Shown one piece after another: positions 22,248-31,810 of a stretch of 32,793 bases of DNA. The stretch comes from Pseudomonadota bacterium (GTDB lineage: Bacteria > Pseudomonadota > Gammaproteobacteria > Steroidobacterales > Woeseiaceae). The stretch is taken from positions 1 to 32,793 of the forward strand of contig JAQCGO010000025.1 of NCBI GenBank assembly GCA_027618995.1, read 5' to 3'. Numbering within the stretch: the first letter of the stretch is position 1; the number at the start of each line of letters is the position of its first letter. A program made the position numbers and the translations under genes. The notes under the pieces are model-generated. The model was not told the origin of the DNA, ran no database searches, and saw nothing but the letters and a program-made list of their open reading frames with translations.

Positions 22248-23672
22248 CTAGTTCGGGTAATTGAGCGCGCGCTTGTCGACCGCCAGCGCCGCCTCGTGCA
22301 GCGCCTCCGCCAGGCTCGGGTGAGCGTGAATCGTGCGCTGCAGATCTTCAGTGCTGGCCGAAAATTCCATGGCGAGGACCGCTTCCGCAATGAGTTCACC
22401 GGCCATGGGACCGATGATGTGCACGCCCAGTATCTCGTCATTATCTTCCGCGGCGATGATCTTGACCAACCCGCTGGTCTGCTCCATCGCCTTGGCGCGA
22501 CCGCTGGCTGCGAACGGGAATGAACCTTTCTTGAATTTGCGGCCGCTCGCCTGCACCTGTTCCTCGGTCTTGCCGACCCAGGCAATTTCCGGCGCTGTGT
22601 AAATTACTGACGGCACAACGTCGTAATTGACTTCCGCCGTTTCGCCGGCAATCAGGTCGGCGGCCATGACGCCCTCTTCGGATCCCTTGTGCGCCAACAT
22701 CGGGCCACGTACACAATCACCAATCGCGAATACGCCCTTTACCCGTGTGCGACATTCGTGATCGACTTCGATAAAGCCGCGCACATCGAGCTGGACACCG
22801 GCGTCATCGGCCAGCAATCCCTCGGTAAACGGCCGCCGACCGACAGCGACGACAAGCTTGTCGACCTGCAGCGACTGCGCACCTTTCTGGTCGGTATAAC
22901 TGACATCAACCGCTCCGCCGTTGACCTTTGCCGCGGTCAGTTTGGCACCGAGCCGAATATCGAGGCTCTGCTTCTTGAAATCTTTCGCAGCCACATTGGC
23001 AATATCGCGATCGACCATGCTCAACAGGTCAACCATCGCTTCGATTACGGTGACCTCCGCCCCGAGGCGCGCCCAGACGCTGCCCAGTTCCAACCCGATT
23101 ACGCCGGCGCCGACAACGCCCAGGCGTTTCGGCACGGCCGTAAACTCCAGCGCACCCCATGAGTCAACGATGTTGGCATCGTCAAATATTGCGATCGGCA
23201 ACTCAATCGGCGCCGATCCGGTTGCGAGGATGACATGTGTGGCGTCGATGGTTGCCACACTGCCGTCCGTTGCCGTGAACTCAACCTTGCGGCCGGCCAG
23301 CAGGCGCCCGTGTCCGACCAGGCCCTCGACCTTGTTCGCTTTCAACAATCCGGCGATGCCGCCGGTCAGCTGTCGCACAATCGTCGCACGGCGCTTCTGC
23401 ATTGCCGTAATGTCCATGCTGATTTCGCCCGTCGTAATTCCGTGGCTCTTGAACTCATGCCGCGCGCGGTGATACAGCTCCGACGATTCGAGCAACGCCT
23501 TGGATGGAATACAACCCGCATTCAGGCAAGTGCCGCCGAACGCGTTCTTGCCGTCCTTGTTCTTCCATTCGTCTATGCAGGCGACTGTCATGCCATTTTG
23601 CGCTGCCCTGATCGCAGCAATGTATCCGGCCGGCCCTGCGCCGATGACAACTACATCATATTGTTCGCTCAT
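22248..23672 (-). CDS. lpdA: Dihydrolipoyl dehydrogenase (E3)
   Basis: Flavoprotein that reoxidises the lipoyl groups of 2-oxoacid dehydrogenase complexes with NAD+. The 474 residues include the FAD-binding VVVIGAGPAGYIAAIRAAQ (7-25) and the redox disulfide in GGTCLNAGCIPSK (Cys49, Cys54; Ala replaces the commoner Val between them). The NAD-binding GVVGAGVIGLELGSVWARLG follows, then the second FAD motif VFAIGDCVRGPMLAHKGSEE and the C-terminal catalytic pair His451-Glu456 in HAHPSLAE. It lies 26 bases after sucB on the same strand, so this E3 is most likely expressed with 2-oxoglutarate dehydrogenase, though it may also serve pyruvate dehydrogenase or glycine cleavage. Confidence 0.96.
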   Translation of the reverse strand: MSEQYDVVVIGAGPAGYIAAIRAAQNGMTVACIDEWKNKDGKNAFGGTCLNAGCIPSKALLESSELYHRARHEFKSHGITTGEISMDITAMQKRRATIVRQLTGGIAGLLKANKVEGLVGHGRLLAGRKVEFTATDGSVATIDATHVILATGSAPIELPIAIFDDANIVDSWGALEFTAVPKRLGVVGAGVIGLELGSVWARLGAEVTVIEAMVDLLSMVDRDIANVAAKDFKKQSLDIRLGAKLTAAKVNGGAVDVSYTDQKGAQSLQVDKLVVAVGRRPFTEGLLADDAGVQLDVRGFIEVDHECRTRVKGVFAIGDCVRGPMLAHKGSEEGVMAADLIAGETAEVNYDVVPSVIYTAPEIAWVGKTEEQVQASGRKFKKGSFPFAASGRAKAMEQTSGLVKIIAAEDNDEILGVHIIGPMAGELIAEAVLAMEFSASTEDLQRTIHAHPSLAEALHEAALAVDKRALNYPN

Positions 23673-23698
23673 TAGTCTTCTGTCTGGGGTAACCGGGG

Positions 23699-24901
23699 CT
23701 AAATTTGCAGCAGTAAGCGACTCGGATCTTCCAACAATTGTTTTATCGTTACAAGAAACTGTACGGAGTCTTTGCCGTCGATAATGCGGTGATCATAGGT
23801 CAGCGCAAGATACATCATCGGACGTGCCACAATTTCTCCTGCAACAACCATCGGTCGTTGCTGGATCGTGTGCATACCGAGAATGGCACTTTGTGGCTGG
23901 TTCAGGATCGGAGTCGACATCATTGAGCCGAACACGCCACCGTTAGTGATGGTGAACGTACCGCCGGTCAACTCTTCCATGCTTATCGAACCGTCCTGCG
24001 CGCGCTTCGCCACCGTATTCAGTTCGCTCTCGAAGCTCGCGAAGCTCATCTGATCCACATCGCGTAAGACCGGCACCATCAGCCCGCGCTCGGTCGACAC
24101 GGCGATACCGATGTCATAATAGTTGTGGTACACCACGTCGCTGCCTTCGACCGACGCGTTAACCACAGGAAATTTCTCCAGCGCTTCCGCAGCCGCCTTC
24201 GCAAAAAACGACATGAATCCGAGGCGCACGCCGTGCTCTTTTTCGAAGGCTTCTTTGTAGCGGGAGCGCAGTGCCATGACTTCGGTCAGATCAACTTCGT
24301 TGAACGTCGTCAGCATGGCCGCAGACTGTTGCGCCGCCAACAATCGTTCGGCGATGCGCGCGCGCAGTCGTGTCATCGGCACGCGGCGTTCACTGCGCTC
24401 GAGAACAACACCACCTTCGGCCACGACCGTGCGATCACCGGGTGTCACGTTGGCGCTGTCGTCAGCCTTGAGAAACGCCATGACGTCCCCTTTCGATATC
24501 CTCCCGTCCTTGCCCGAACCCTGCACCATTGTGGCGTCAAGGTCATGTTCATCGAGCAGGCGGCGCACGGCGGGGCTCGTCTTTGCTGCTGCGACGCTCT
24601 CGCTTTCGGCCGGTGACGTAACACCCGCGGGCACCGAATCGTTCGACGCAGTCGCATCAACGTCCTGTTCCAGCAACACCGCAAGGACCTCCCCGGCGGT
24701 AACCGCCGTGCCGTCTTTGATACGAATTTCCTGCAGCACGCCGGAAACGGGTGCAGGCACTTCAAGAACGACCTTGTCCGTTTCCAGATCCACCAGATTC
24801 TCGCCACGCGCAATTGCATCGCCCACCTTGCGGTGCCAGGCAACCAACATCGCATCGCTGACTGATTCAGGCAATTGCGGAACCTTTATTTCTATAGTCA
24901 T
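23699..24901 (-). CDS. sucB: Dihydrolipoyllysine succinyltransferase, E2 of 2-oxoglutarate dehydrogenase
   Basis: Forms the core of the complex and passes the succinyl group from lipoyl-lysine to CoA. The 400 residues contain one lipoyl domain (1-75; [18 protein letters not shown], Lys43 lipoylated) and an Ala/Ser-rich linker. A peripheral-subunit binding domain follows (about 107-143; [32 protein letters not shown]). After a second linker comes the catalytic domain (about 170-400), with [37 protein letters not shown] and the active site [16 protein letters not shown] (His371, Asp375). The ATG at 24901 shares bases with the sucA stop (TAATG), so the two are translationally coupled. E. coli SucB is 405 residues. 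Confidence 0.96.
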   Translation of the reverse strand: MTIEIKVPQLPESVSDAMLVAWHRKVGDAIARGENLVDLETDKVVLEVPAPVSGVLQEIRIKDGTAVTAGEVLAVLLEQDVDATASNDSVPAGVTSPAESESVAAAKTSPAVRRLLDEHDLDATMVQGSGKDGRISKGDVMAFLKADDSANVTPGDRTVVAEGGVVLERSERRVPMTRLRARIAERLLAAQQSAAMLTTFNEVDLTEVMALRSRYKEAFEKEHGVRLGFMSFFAKAAAEALEKFPVVNASVEGSDVVYHNYYDIGIAVSTERGLMVPVLRDVDQMSFASFESELNTVAKRAQDGSISMEELTGGTFTITNGGVFGSMMSTPILNQPQSAILGMHTIQQRPMVVAGEIVARPMMYLALTYDHRIIDGKDSVQFLVTIKQLLEDPSRLLLQI

Positions 24902-27774
24902 TACTTCTTCTCTCCCTTCCTGGGCTTCGCGGACTTGCTGGCTTTGGTTTCAATACCAAGTGCAGCTTCTACCAGTGCCTGCTGCTGTTGCAAATGTACC
25001 TTGTAAACGCCCGACGCGGGCGCCGCAGCGGATTGCCGACCCGCATAATAAAGATGTTGCTCGTCGGTCAGCGCATCCTGCAGGCGGTGCCGGATTTGGT
25101 ACCAGGCGCCCTGATTCTTCGGTTCTTCCTGGCACCACACAAACTCGTTGACGTGTGGATATTGTGCCAACAAAGCAGCATAATCGTCGACTGGAAACGG
25201 ATAAATCTGCTCAAGCCGGATCAGTGCAACGTGTTTGATTTCATGTTGCTGACGCGCCTCCAGCAAGTCGAAATACACCTTGCCGCTGCACAACACGACA
25301 CGACGCGTCGCCGCTACATCAATTTCGCCAATCTCGGGAATAATCACCGCAAACTCACCGGTCGACAATTCACTCAATGGCGAAACGGATAGCTTGTGGC
25401 GCAACAGGCTTTTCGGTGTCATGACGATCAGCGGTATGCGCAGGTTGCGCAACATCTGGCGGCGCAACAAGTGAAACATCTGTGCCGGTGTCGACGGCAC
25501 GCAAACCTGCATATTGCGCTCGGCACACAACTGCAGGAAACGTTCGAGTCGTGCGGATGAGTGCTCCGGCCCCTGGCCCTCATAGCCATGCGGCAGGAAC
25601 AACGTCATGCCACAAAGACGGCCCCACTTGGCGTAGCCGGAACTGATGAACTGATCGATAACCACCTGCGCGCCATTGACGAAGTCACCGAACTGTCCTT
25701 CCCAGATCACCATCGTGGCGGGCTCTGTGGTGGCGTAACCGTACTCAAAGCCAAGCACCGCCTCTTCAGAGAGCAGGGAATCGATCACACGAAAGGCATT
25801 ATTTCTGTCAACCAGGTGTTGCAGCGGAATGTACTCGCGATTATTGACCTGGTTGTGCAGCACTGCATGCCGATGGAAGAACGTGCCACGCCCGCTGTCC
25901 TGACCTACCAGACGACAATCCACACCCTCTTTGATCAGCGACGCATACGCCATGGTTTCGGCGAATCCCCAATCCATGTCGATCTCGCCCGCTGCCATGC
26001 TCGCGCGATCATCAATGATTCGCTGCACTCGACCGTGCAATTTCATGTCAGGCGGCAAGGTGGCAATGGCCTTACCCAGATTGACAGCCGTTGCAGGGCT
26101 GATCGTGGTATCGACCGGGTCATCCCATTGCGCTCCGTGGTATTTACTCCAGTCCACCGTGAATTCATTGCCAATCATGCCGAGTGTCGACTTCGGCACC
26201 GGTTCGCCACGATCAAGCCGGTCACGGTAGGCATCCTGCATTTCTTCCACGCCTGTCGAACTGACGACCTGTTGCGCAATCAGCTTTTCGGCGTACAGCG
26301 CACGCGTCGTTCTGTGTTCCCGGATTCTGCCGTACATGATCGGTTGCGTAGCCGACGGTTCGTCAGCTTCGTTGTGGCCGTGGCGCCGGTAGCAGACCAG
26401 ATCAATGACCACATCTTTCTTGAACTTCTGCCGGTATTGCAGCGCCAGTCGCGTTACGAACAACACCTTTTCCGGGTCGTCCGCATTGACATGAAAGATC
26501 GGCGCTTCGATCATTTTTGCAACGTCGCTGCAATAGTCCGTTGAGCGTGAATCTGACGGGCGACTGGTCGTAAAGCCGATTTGATTGTTAATGATGATAT
26601 GCACGCTGCCACCCGTGCGAAACCCGTTGGTCTGCGACAACTGCAAGGTCTCGGTCACCACTCCCTGCCCGGCAATCGCCGCATCACCATGGATCAGGAT
26701 CGGCAGCACTTCCTGTCGCTCGGTGTCACCGCGACGCTGCTGCCGCGCACGCACCGACCCCTCGACGACCGGGTTGACGATTTCGAGATGCGACGGATTA
26801 AACGCCAACGCGATATGCACGTTGCCACCCGCGGTTTTTATATCGGCCGAAAAGCCCTTGTGATATTTCACGTCGCCCGAGCCCTGCAGCGAATCCAGAT
26901 CGTAGTTGCCCTCAAACTCTTCGAACAGCTGTTCCGGCGACTTGCCGAGAATGTTCACCAGCACATTGATACGACCGCGATGCGCCATGCCGATGACAAT
27001 TTCGCGGACGCCGGTCTCGCCGCCTTTCTGAATCAGGTTGTCCAGCATGGGAATCAGGCTGTCGGCGCCTTCGAGCGAGAAACGCTTTTGGCCGACATAG
27101 CGGGTGTGCAAATAGCGCTCGATGCCTTCGGCGTTCGTCAGCTGCTCGAGTACCCAGAGTTTTTCTTCCTGCGTCAGGGTATCTGCCGCAGCGCCGCTCT
27201 CAAACCGCTTGCGCAGCCACAAACGCTCGCGCGCCCGGGAGATGTGCGCGAATTCCGCGCCTATCTTGCCGCAATAAATGGACTTCAGCAGCGCCAGGAT
27301 AGCGCGCAATGTCATGCGCTCGTTGTCCATGCCGGCGAGCCCGCCGGTATAGAACATCGTATCCATATCGGCCTCGCTGAGGCCCAGGTAGTCGAGCTTG
27401 AAGACGCCCGGAACCGGCCGCGACATCAGGCCAAGCGGGTCGATATCGGCAATCTGGTGGCCACGCAGGCCGTAGACCTGAATCAGACGCGAAACGGCCG
27501 CCTGTTTTTCCCCCGACGTCGCTGCCTGCGTCACGCCCGTCGTAACTTTACCGCCCACCCGACGCCGGTTACGCGCAGCGGCAACCAGTTCGTCTCGGAT
27601 TACGGAATGTACGACCTCGGTGTCACTGGCGCCCAGCGTCTTGAAATAGTCTCGCCAGGCGGCCGGGACCGACTCGGGATTGCCGAGATATTGCTCGTAC
27701 AGCGCTTCGACGGCGCTGGCGTTGCCACCGTACAAAGGGGTGGATGCGTATTGTTTCAGCAGGGAATCACTCAT
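24901..27774 (-). CDS. sucA: 2-oxoglutarate dehydrogenase E1 component
   Basis: Thiamine-diphosphate enzyme that decarboxylates 2-oxoglutarate and succinylates the E2 lipoyl group in the TCA cycle. The 957-residue protein is full length (E. coli SucA 933). Its N-terminus, [20 protein letters not shown] and [14 protein letters not shown], is the E2/E3-docking segment. Further motifs are [37 protein letters not shown], the ThDP-binding region [20 protein letters not shown] with [30 protein letters not shown], and the transketolase-type C-terminal half with [20 protein letters not shown] and [20 protein letters not shown]. The C-terminal tail is Lys-rich ([11 protein letters not shown]). The ribosome site before the ATG at 27774 is weak. 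It is the first gene of sucA-sucB-lpdA. No sdh or sucCD genes lie in the window. Confidence 0.97.
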   Translation of the reverse strand: MSDSLLKQYASTPLYGGNASAVEALYEQYLGNPESVPAAWRDYFKTLGASDTEVVHSVIRDELVAAARNRRRVGGKVTTGVTQAATSGEKQAAVSRLIQVYGLRGHQIADIDPLGLMSRPVPGVFKLDYLGLSEADMDTMFYTGGLAGMDNERMTLRAILALLKSIYCGKIGAEFAHISRARERLWLRKRFESGAAADTLTQEEKLWVLEQLTNAEGIERYLHTRYVGQKRFSLEGADSLIPMLDNLIQKGGETGVREIVIGMAHRGRINVLVNILGKSPEQLFEEFEGNYDLDSLQGSGDVKYHKGFSADIKTAGGNVHIALAFNPSHLEIVNPVVEGSVRARQQRRGDTERQEVLPILIHGDAAIAGQGVVTETLQLSQTNGFRTGGSVHIIINNQIGFTTSRPSDSRSTDYCSDVAKMIEAPIFHVNADDPEKVLFVTRLALQYRQKFKKDVVIDLVCYRRHGHNEADEPSATQPIMYGRIREHRTTRALYAEKLIAQQVVSSTGVEEMQDAYRDRLDRGEPVPKSTLGMIGNEFTVDWSKYHGAQWDDPVDTTISPATAVNLGKAIATLPPDMKLHGRVQRIIDDRASMAAGEIDMDWGFAETMAYASLIKEGVDCRLVGQDSGRGTFFHRHAVLHNQVNNREYIPLQHLVDRNNAFRVIDSLLSEEAVLGFEYGYATTEPATMVIWEGQFGDFVNGAQVVIDQFISSGYAKWGRLCGMTLFLPHGYEGQGPEHSSARLERFLQLCAERNMQVCVPSTPAQMFHLLRRQMLRNLRIPLIVMTPKSLLRHKLSVSPLSELSTGEFAVIIPEIGEIDVAATRRVVLCSGKVYFDLLEARQQHEIKHVALIRLEQIYPFPVDDYAALLAQYPHVNEFVWCQEEPKNQGAWYQIRHRLQDALTDEQHLYYAGRQSAAAPASGVYKVHLQQQQALVEAALGIETKASKSAKPRKGEKK

Positions 27775-27814
27775 GACTCGGCAGGAGTGTAGCCCAAGCG
27801 ACTGTGGTTGGGAA

Positions 27815-28276
27815 TCAGAGAACTTGTAGCAGGAACACGAACTCGTAACAGCCGAGACAGGCGTAAAAACTAAAAAATCCGGTCAGAAACAGGCCTGCGC
27901 GCATGCGATTCAGGAACCGCGCCCTGGCGAGGAAGACCAGCGCGAGATTGCCAGTGCCCGTCATCAGCATCTTGCTGATTGCAAAATAGCTGGTGCCATG
28001 TCCCAGGACCGCGGCCATAATCGGATTGACTTCGACCATGCCACGATCGATCAATTGCAAAGTCATGAAGGCATCGATGCAACTCATCAACATCGTGCCA
28101 ACAGCCAGAAAAAACAGCCACGGGTGATGCCAGTCGATGAACAGAATGTCGGTCTCGTTGTTACGTCGGAAATCGCGACGTCGCGAGCGTGTGAAGCCGA
28201 AAAATACCGTACGCCAGCCAAACAGCCGCCGTTCTGATGTCGCTCGTTTATCGGCGACCGCTTCGCTCAATTCCAT
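27815..28276 (-). CDS. Small integral membrane protein, DUF5658-like
   Basis: A 153-residue protein whose first 45 residues are basic and cytoplasmic-looking (RRLFGWRTVFFGFTRSRRRD). Three hydrophobic segments follow, at about 53-75, 92-112 and 126-150. The segment DAFMTLQLIDRGMVEVNPIM matches the pattern of DUF5658 membrane proteins (a D-x(3)-T-L ... G-x-x-E-x-N-P-x-M core). The role of that family is unknown to me. It lies 40 bases upstream of sucA on the same strand, so they might be co-transcribed, but nothing ties it to the dehydrogenase. The 179 bases between it and alkB are AT-rich near their middle. The ATG at 28276 has GGGAG about ten bases upstream. Confidence 0.75.
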   Translation of the reverse strand: MELSEAVADKRATSERRLFGWRTVFFGFTRSRRRDFRRNNETDILFIDWHHPWLFFLAVGTMLMSCIDAFMTLQLIDRGMVEVNPIMAAVLGHGTSYFAISKMLMTGTGNLALVFLARARFLNRMRAGLFLTGFFSFYACLGCYEFVFLLQVL

Positions 28277-28394
28277 GGACAGACTGCTCCCAGGCTGGTC
28301 TCAGTAAAAACTGAGCAAGTACCGTACCAACTACGTAATAGGCGGTTATTACAGCGATTTTTATTTTTTCGGACGTCTCGTCGCGAAGCTTTTG

Positions 28395-28401
28395 TATAAA
28401 T
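28395..28401 (+). promoter_or_regulatory. Possible -10 element for the alkB transcript
   Basis: TATAAAT lies 29 bases before the leader ORF start, after a T-rich block. The -35 position has no good match (GGACGT near 28371), which would fit a promoter needing an activator. Tentative. Confidence 0.3.
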
Positions 28402-28423
28402 ACACGACAAGGAGCGATAATCC

Positions 28424-28459
28424 ATGGCCATGACGAAGCTGTATAGGACCAACGCATGA
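28424..28459 (+). CDS. Leader ORF overlapping the alkB start (11 residues)
   Basis: ATG at 28424 is preceded by AAGGAG nine bases upstream, the best ribosome site in this area. It encodes MAMTKLYRTNA and stops at a TGA that shares bases with the alkB ATG (ATGA, 28456-28459). Arrangement and ribosome-site strength suggest that ribosomes finishing the leader restart on alkB. No conserved peptide is recognised, and expression is unproven. Confidence 0.45.
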   Translation: MAMTKLYRTNA

Positions 28460-29661
28460 AGACCTACCTGGCAACGACGCCGGACGGAGCGCCGATCGAG
28501 TATGTCGATCGCAAACGCTGGCTGTGGTCACTGGCCCTCGTGTATCCCTTGCTGCCCATGGCCGGCATCGGCTGGCACGCAATGACGGGCAACGAGTGGT
28601 GGCTGGCATTGCCGCTGCTGCTCGCCTACCTTGTCAGCCCGATTATCGACTGGGCCATAGGCGAGGACGGCAACAACCCGCCTGAAGAGGTTGTCTCGCA
28701 GCTGGAGCAGGATCGCTATTATCGCCGGCTGACGTTTGCGGCCGTGCCGTTGCATTTCATCAGCTTCATCAGCGCTGCTGTCTACGCGGGCACCCAGCAG
28801 CTCAGTCCCGGTGGCTGGATCGCGTTGGCGATTGCGGCCGGCCTGACATCCGGCCTCGCCATTAATACGGCACATGAGCTTGGCCACAAGAATTCGCGCC
28901 TTGAAAAGTGGCTGGCGAAAATCACTCTCGCCGTCCCGTCCTACGGCCATTTCACCATCGACCACAACCTCGGCCATCATCGCAATGTCTCGACGCCGGA
29001 CGACCCGGCCAGTGCACGAATGGGCGAAAGCATTTACCGCTTCGCTCTGCGCGAAATACCGGGTGCTTTGCGCGAAGCCTGGTCGCTGGAAAAAGATCGC
29101 CTCACGCGACGCGGCAAGTCGGCGTGGCATCCGAACAACCAGATCCTGCAGTCCTACGCGTTGAGCGTGACACTGGCGCTGGCGTTACTGGCCTACCTTG
29201 GCTGGGCCGTGTTGCCGTTCATTCTCCTGCACAATCTGTTTGCCTGGTGGCAGTTGACCAGCGCGAACTACATTGAACACTACGGATTGCTGCGACAAGC
29301 TGATGAGCATGGCCGCTATGAGCGCTGCGAGCCACATCACTCCTGGAACAGCAATCACATTTACAGCAACCTCGTATTGCTGCACCTCGAACGACACTCG
29401 GACCATCACGCACACCCGACCCGACGCTTCCAGTCGCTGCGCAACTACGACGCGTTGCCAACTTTGCCGAACGGTTATTTCGGCGTCTACCTGCTCGCCT
29501 ACATTCCCAAGCTCTGGTTCCGCATCATGGACAAACGCTTGCTGGCACTGCCGCATGTGCAGGGCGACCTCGACCGGATAAATATTGATCCGGCGGCACG
29601 ACCCGCCCTGTTCCTGCGCTATGGCAGAGCCAAGATGCATGAACCGACGATCGCCTTTTGA
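28456..29661 (+). CDS. alkB: Alkane 1-monooxygenase AlkB
   Basis: Integral-membrane non-haem di-iron enzyme that hydroxylates the terminal carbon of n-alkanes, taking electrons from rubredoxin. The 401 residues equal the length of Pseudomonas putida GPo1 AlkB. All histidine boxes are present: HELGH (His140, His144), HNLGHH (His170, His174, His175), NYIEHYG (His275) and LERHSDHHAHPTRR (His314, His317, His318). Further conserved stretches are EDGNNPPEEVV, RMGESIYRF and PHHSWNSNHIYSNLVL. Six helices are expected. By alignment with GPo1, Ala57 takes the place of Trp55, which limits substrate chain length there. No rubredoxin or rubredoxin reductase gene is in the window. The start is ATG at 28456, with AGGA seven bases before it, and is probably coupled to a short leader ORF. 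Confidence 0.96.
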   Translation: MKTYLATTPDGAPIEYVDRKRWLWSLALVYPLLPMAGIGWHAMTGNEWWLALPLLLAYLVSPIIDWAIGEDGNNPPEEVVSQLEQDRYYRRLTFAAVPLHFISFISAAVYAGTQQLSPGGWIALAIAAGLTSGLAINTAHELGHKNSRLEKWLAKITLAVPSYGHFTIDHNLGHHRNVSTPDDPASARMGESIYRFALREIPGALREAWSLEKDRLTRRGKSAWHPNNQILQSYALSVTLALALLAYLGWAVLPFILLHNLFAWWQLTSANYIEHYGLLRQADEHGRYERCEPHHSWNSNHIYSNLVLLHLERHSDHHAHPTRRFQSLRNYDALPTLPNGYFGVYLLAYIPKLWFRIMDKRLLALPHVQGDLDRINIDPAARPALFLRYGRAKMHEPTIAF

Positions 29662-29671
29662 GCCGCTCTTT

Positions 29672-29699
29672 TTGACATAAATACAGCGCGCCTTATGCG
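29672..29699 (+). promoter_or_regulatory. Possible promoter of the outer-membrane barrel gene
   Basis: A perfect -35 box TTGACA (29672-29677) lies just after alkB. With a 16-base spacer the -10 position reads TATGCG, a weak match. If real, the barrel gene could be expressed independently of alkB, with a leader of about 85 bases. Confidence 0.32.
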
Positions 29700-29791
29700 A
29701 ACTCCTCACCCTGTGATGTGTCGCACCGAACGACCTATTTGCGCCGTTTACCGTAGGCCCACAGAAATTCGTTTGGGCAAATGGGTGATCT

Positions 29792-30451
29792 ATGAGCATT
29801 CTCAGGCAGCAGCTTGGTCTGCTGGCGTTGGCGTTGCTGGCGACCGGAACGGCCAGCGCAGATAACAATTTCGGCCTCGGCGTCAAAGCGGGCACGCTGG
29901 GACTGGGACTTGAAGCGAGCTGGCAGCCGCTGCCATATCTCGAAGTTCGGCTTGGCGCGAATGCTTATGACTACGACGACACGGGCTCGGAAGCCGGTAT
30001 CGACTACAACGGCACGCTAACGCTCGAGTCGTTTTACGGCACCGTCAATTTTCACTTTCCGATCAGCCCGATGCGAATTACGGCCGGCATCTATTCGAAC
30101 GGCAATGAGCTTTACCTGCTCAATGACGATCTACAGGACACAGAGACCGGCGGCATCGTTTTTCCTGGAGCGGGTATCGGCGTACTGGAAAGCACAACTT
30201 CCTTCGCCAGCAGCGCGCCCTACCTCGGCATCGGTTTCGACTTCACTCTGGCCGGCAAGGTCGGCATGAATCTCGACTTCGGTGTTCTGTGGCAGGACGA
30301 GCCGAAGGTAACGCTGATCGCCGATGGTGCGTTAGCCGGGATTCCCGGTTTCGACGCAGCGCTCGAACTCGAGCGTCTACAGCTCGAAGACAAGATGAGC
30401 GATTTCAAGGCGTGGCCCGTAATCTCGCTCGGCTTCGTCTACAAGTTCTAG
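29792..30451 (+). CDS. Outer-membrane beta-barrel protein, CarO-like pattern
   Basis: The 219-residue precursor has a signal peptide ending in TASA (about residue 23). Amphipathic strands follow to a C-terminal Phe (GFVYKF), the usual sorting signal of outer-membrane barrels. The first strands FGLGVKAGTLGLGLEASW and the later APYLGIGFDF, PKVTL and WPVISLGFVYKF follow the layout of a proteobacterial porin-like family that includes Acinetobacter CarO. Eight strands fit the length. The segment ALAGIPGFDAALELERLQLE is helical and probably forms a plug or periplasmic turn. The gene is 130 bases after alkB on the same strand. A function in hydrocarbon uptake like AlkL is possible from position but not shown by sequence; it is not an obvious OmpW/AlkL. 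It converges with the oxidoreductase gene only nine bases away. Confidence 0.78.
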   Translation: MSILRQQLGLLALALLATGTASADNNFGLGVKAGTLGLGLEASWQPLPYLEVRLGANAYDYDDTGSEAGIDYNGTLTLESFYGTVNFHFPISPMRITAGIYSNGNELYLLNDDLQDTETGGIVFPGAGIGVLESTTSFASSAPYLGIGFDFTLAGKVGMNLDFGVLWQDEPKVTLIADGALAGIPGFDAALELERLQLEDKMSDFKAWPVISLGFVYKF

Positions 30452-30460
30452 CCCGATCGC

Positions 30461-31810
30461 TCAGCCGATCCGATCCATCTGGCGCGCCAGGAATATACCG
30501 AAGCGCAGGTAGCTCTGGCGTAGGCCCGGTAATGGATAGCGACGGCTTAGCCCGCGGACTATGGCGGGCAATCCACGTGGCTCACGCCCCGTACCTATCC
30601 AGATAGCGAGCTGTTGGCCCGTCCAGGTTGCCGTGTTGACGCCGTTGCCGTGGTAGCCGAAACCAAAAAACACATTTTTGTCTGTTTCTGATTGGCCGAT
30701 CGTAGGGCACAGGGTCGCCGTCATGCAGATCAGGCCCTGCCAGCGGAACTCGAACTCGACCTCCTTCCAGGCCGGCCAGATGCTGCGAAACCGACTTTCC
30801 AATTGGCGATAGGTGTGCTGCTCATCACTCGCCGAACCGCGCACGGCTCCGCGGCCACCGAAAAGAAAACGCCGGTCCGGCATCAGTCGAAAATAATTCA
30901 AAATGCGGCGGGAATTGATCGCCGGATTGCTGGTACGCCAGTTTTGTGCCGCCAACTCATCGCCGGTCAGCGGCCGGGTGGCAATGATCGCACTGACCAC
31001 CGGGATCACGCGGCCAAAAAACTCGGCATTCAGATCCTCCTGAATAAAACCGTTGCTGCTGAAAATAACCCTGCGCGCTGTGAGCGTACCGGACTGCGTC
31101 ACCAGTCGATGACGCCCGTCGGCGGTTTTCGACCATTCGATAACCTGGCTATGCGCATGCAATCTCGCGCCATGGCGACTGGCAGCCGTTGCGAGGCCAC
31201 GACAATAGCGCAGCGGATGCAAACCAAACGCCGGCCCGGCCGACAGGGCACCGAAATTTTCGCTGCAATCGTAATAGCGCTCGCGACATTCGCCGGCAGA
31301 CATCAGCTCGGCCGGCAGGCCCAGATGTCTTGTCTTCAGCTCATAGTCCTCTCGCAGGCCAGCAAAAGCCCGAGCTGTATGCGCGACGACAAGCTCGGCG
31401 TCGCCCTGTGCCTGGTAGTCAATTTGTTCATCGATGCCGAGCTGCCGCACAAGTTCGACCGCTGCGACCTGCGCCTGATAGTACTCGCGCACGGCTTCGA
31501 GGCCGACAAGCCGGACCAGCTCCTTGTCGTGAACTCCGGTGCCACCGGTGCAACAGAAACCGCCATTGCGGCCCGATGCGCCCCAGCCGATGTGGCCCGC
31601 TTCCAGAACCCGGATGTCGACGTGGTAGTCACGCGCCAGGTGCAGCGCTGCAGAAAGGCCGGTGTAGCCACCGCCGATGATGGCGACATCACAGCCCTCA
31701 TCTTGCGTCAGCGAACGCGCATCAAATGTCGCCGGCGGTGCCGTCGCTTCCCAGTAGCTCGCCTGCGGTTTGTCGAACTGGTACAGGTTGTCGTCGAACT
31801 GGCGCTTCAC
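30461..31810 (-). CDS. FAD-dependent amine/amino-acid oxidoreductase (DAO family)
   Basis: The 449-residue protein belongs to the glycine/D-amino-acid oxidase family, nearest in style to gamma-glutamylputrescine oxidase (PuuB/OrdL). It has the N-terminal lead YWEATAP, common in that group, the FAD-binding motif DVAIIGGGYTGLSAALHLAR (41-60) with the ribose-binding Glu in VLEAGHIGWGASGRNGGF, and HPLRYCRGLATAASRHGARL. The C-terminal FAD motif is VFFGFGYHGNGVNTATWTGQ. No signal peptide; cytoplasmic. The likely reaction is oxidation of an amine to an imine and then an aldehyde, with reduced FAD passed to oxygen or a quinone. The ATG at 31810 overlaps the stop of the upstream PLP decarboxylase (ATGA), suggesting coupled translation and a shared pathway. 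PuuA, PuuC and PuuD partners are not seen. Confidence 0.88.
   Translation of the reverse strand: MKRQFDDNLYQFDKPQASYWEATAPPATFDARSLTQDEGCDVAIIGGGYTGLSAALHLARDYHVDIRVLEAGHIGWGASGRNGGFCCTGGTGVHDKELVRLVGLEAVREYYQAQVAAVELVRQLGIDEQIDYQAQGDAELVVAHTARAFAGLREDYELKTRHLGLPAELMSAGECRERYYDCSENFGALSAGPAFGLHPLRYCRGLATAASRHGARLHAHSQVIEWSKTADGRHRLVTQSGTLTARRVIFSSNGFIQEDLNAEFFGRVIPVVSAIIATRPLTGDELAAQNWRTSNPAINSRRILNYFRLMPDRRFLFGGRGAVRGSASDEQHTYRQLESRFRSIWPAWKEVEFEFRWQGLICMTATLCPTIGQSETDKNVFFGFGYHGNGVNTATWTGQQLAIWIGTGREPRGLPAIVRGLSRRYPLPGLRQSYLRFGIFLARQMDRIG

Noticed and set aside
27785..27810. CCCAA/TTGGG inverted repeat between the DUF5658-like gene and sucA as a terminator
   Set aside because: Only five pairs with a ten-base loop and no T-run; too weak to call.
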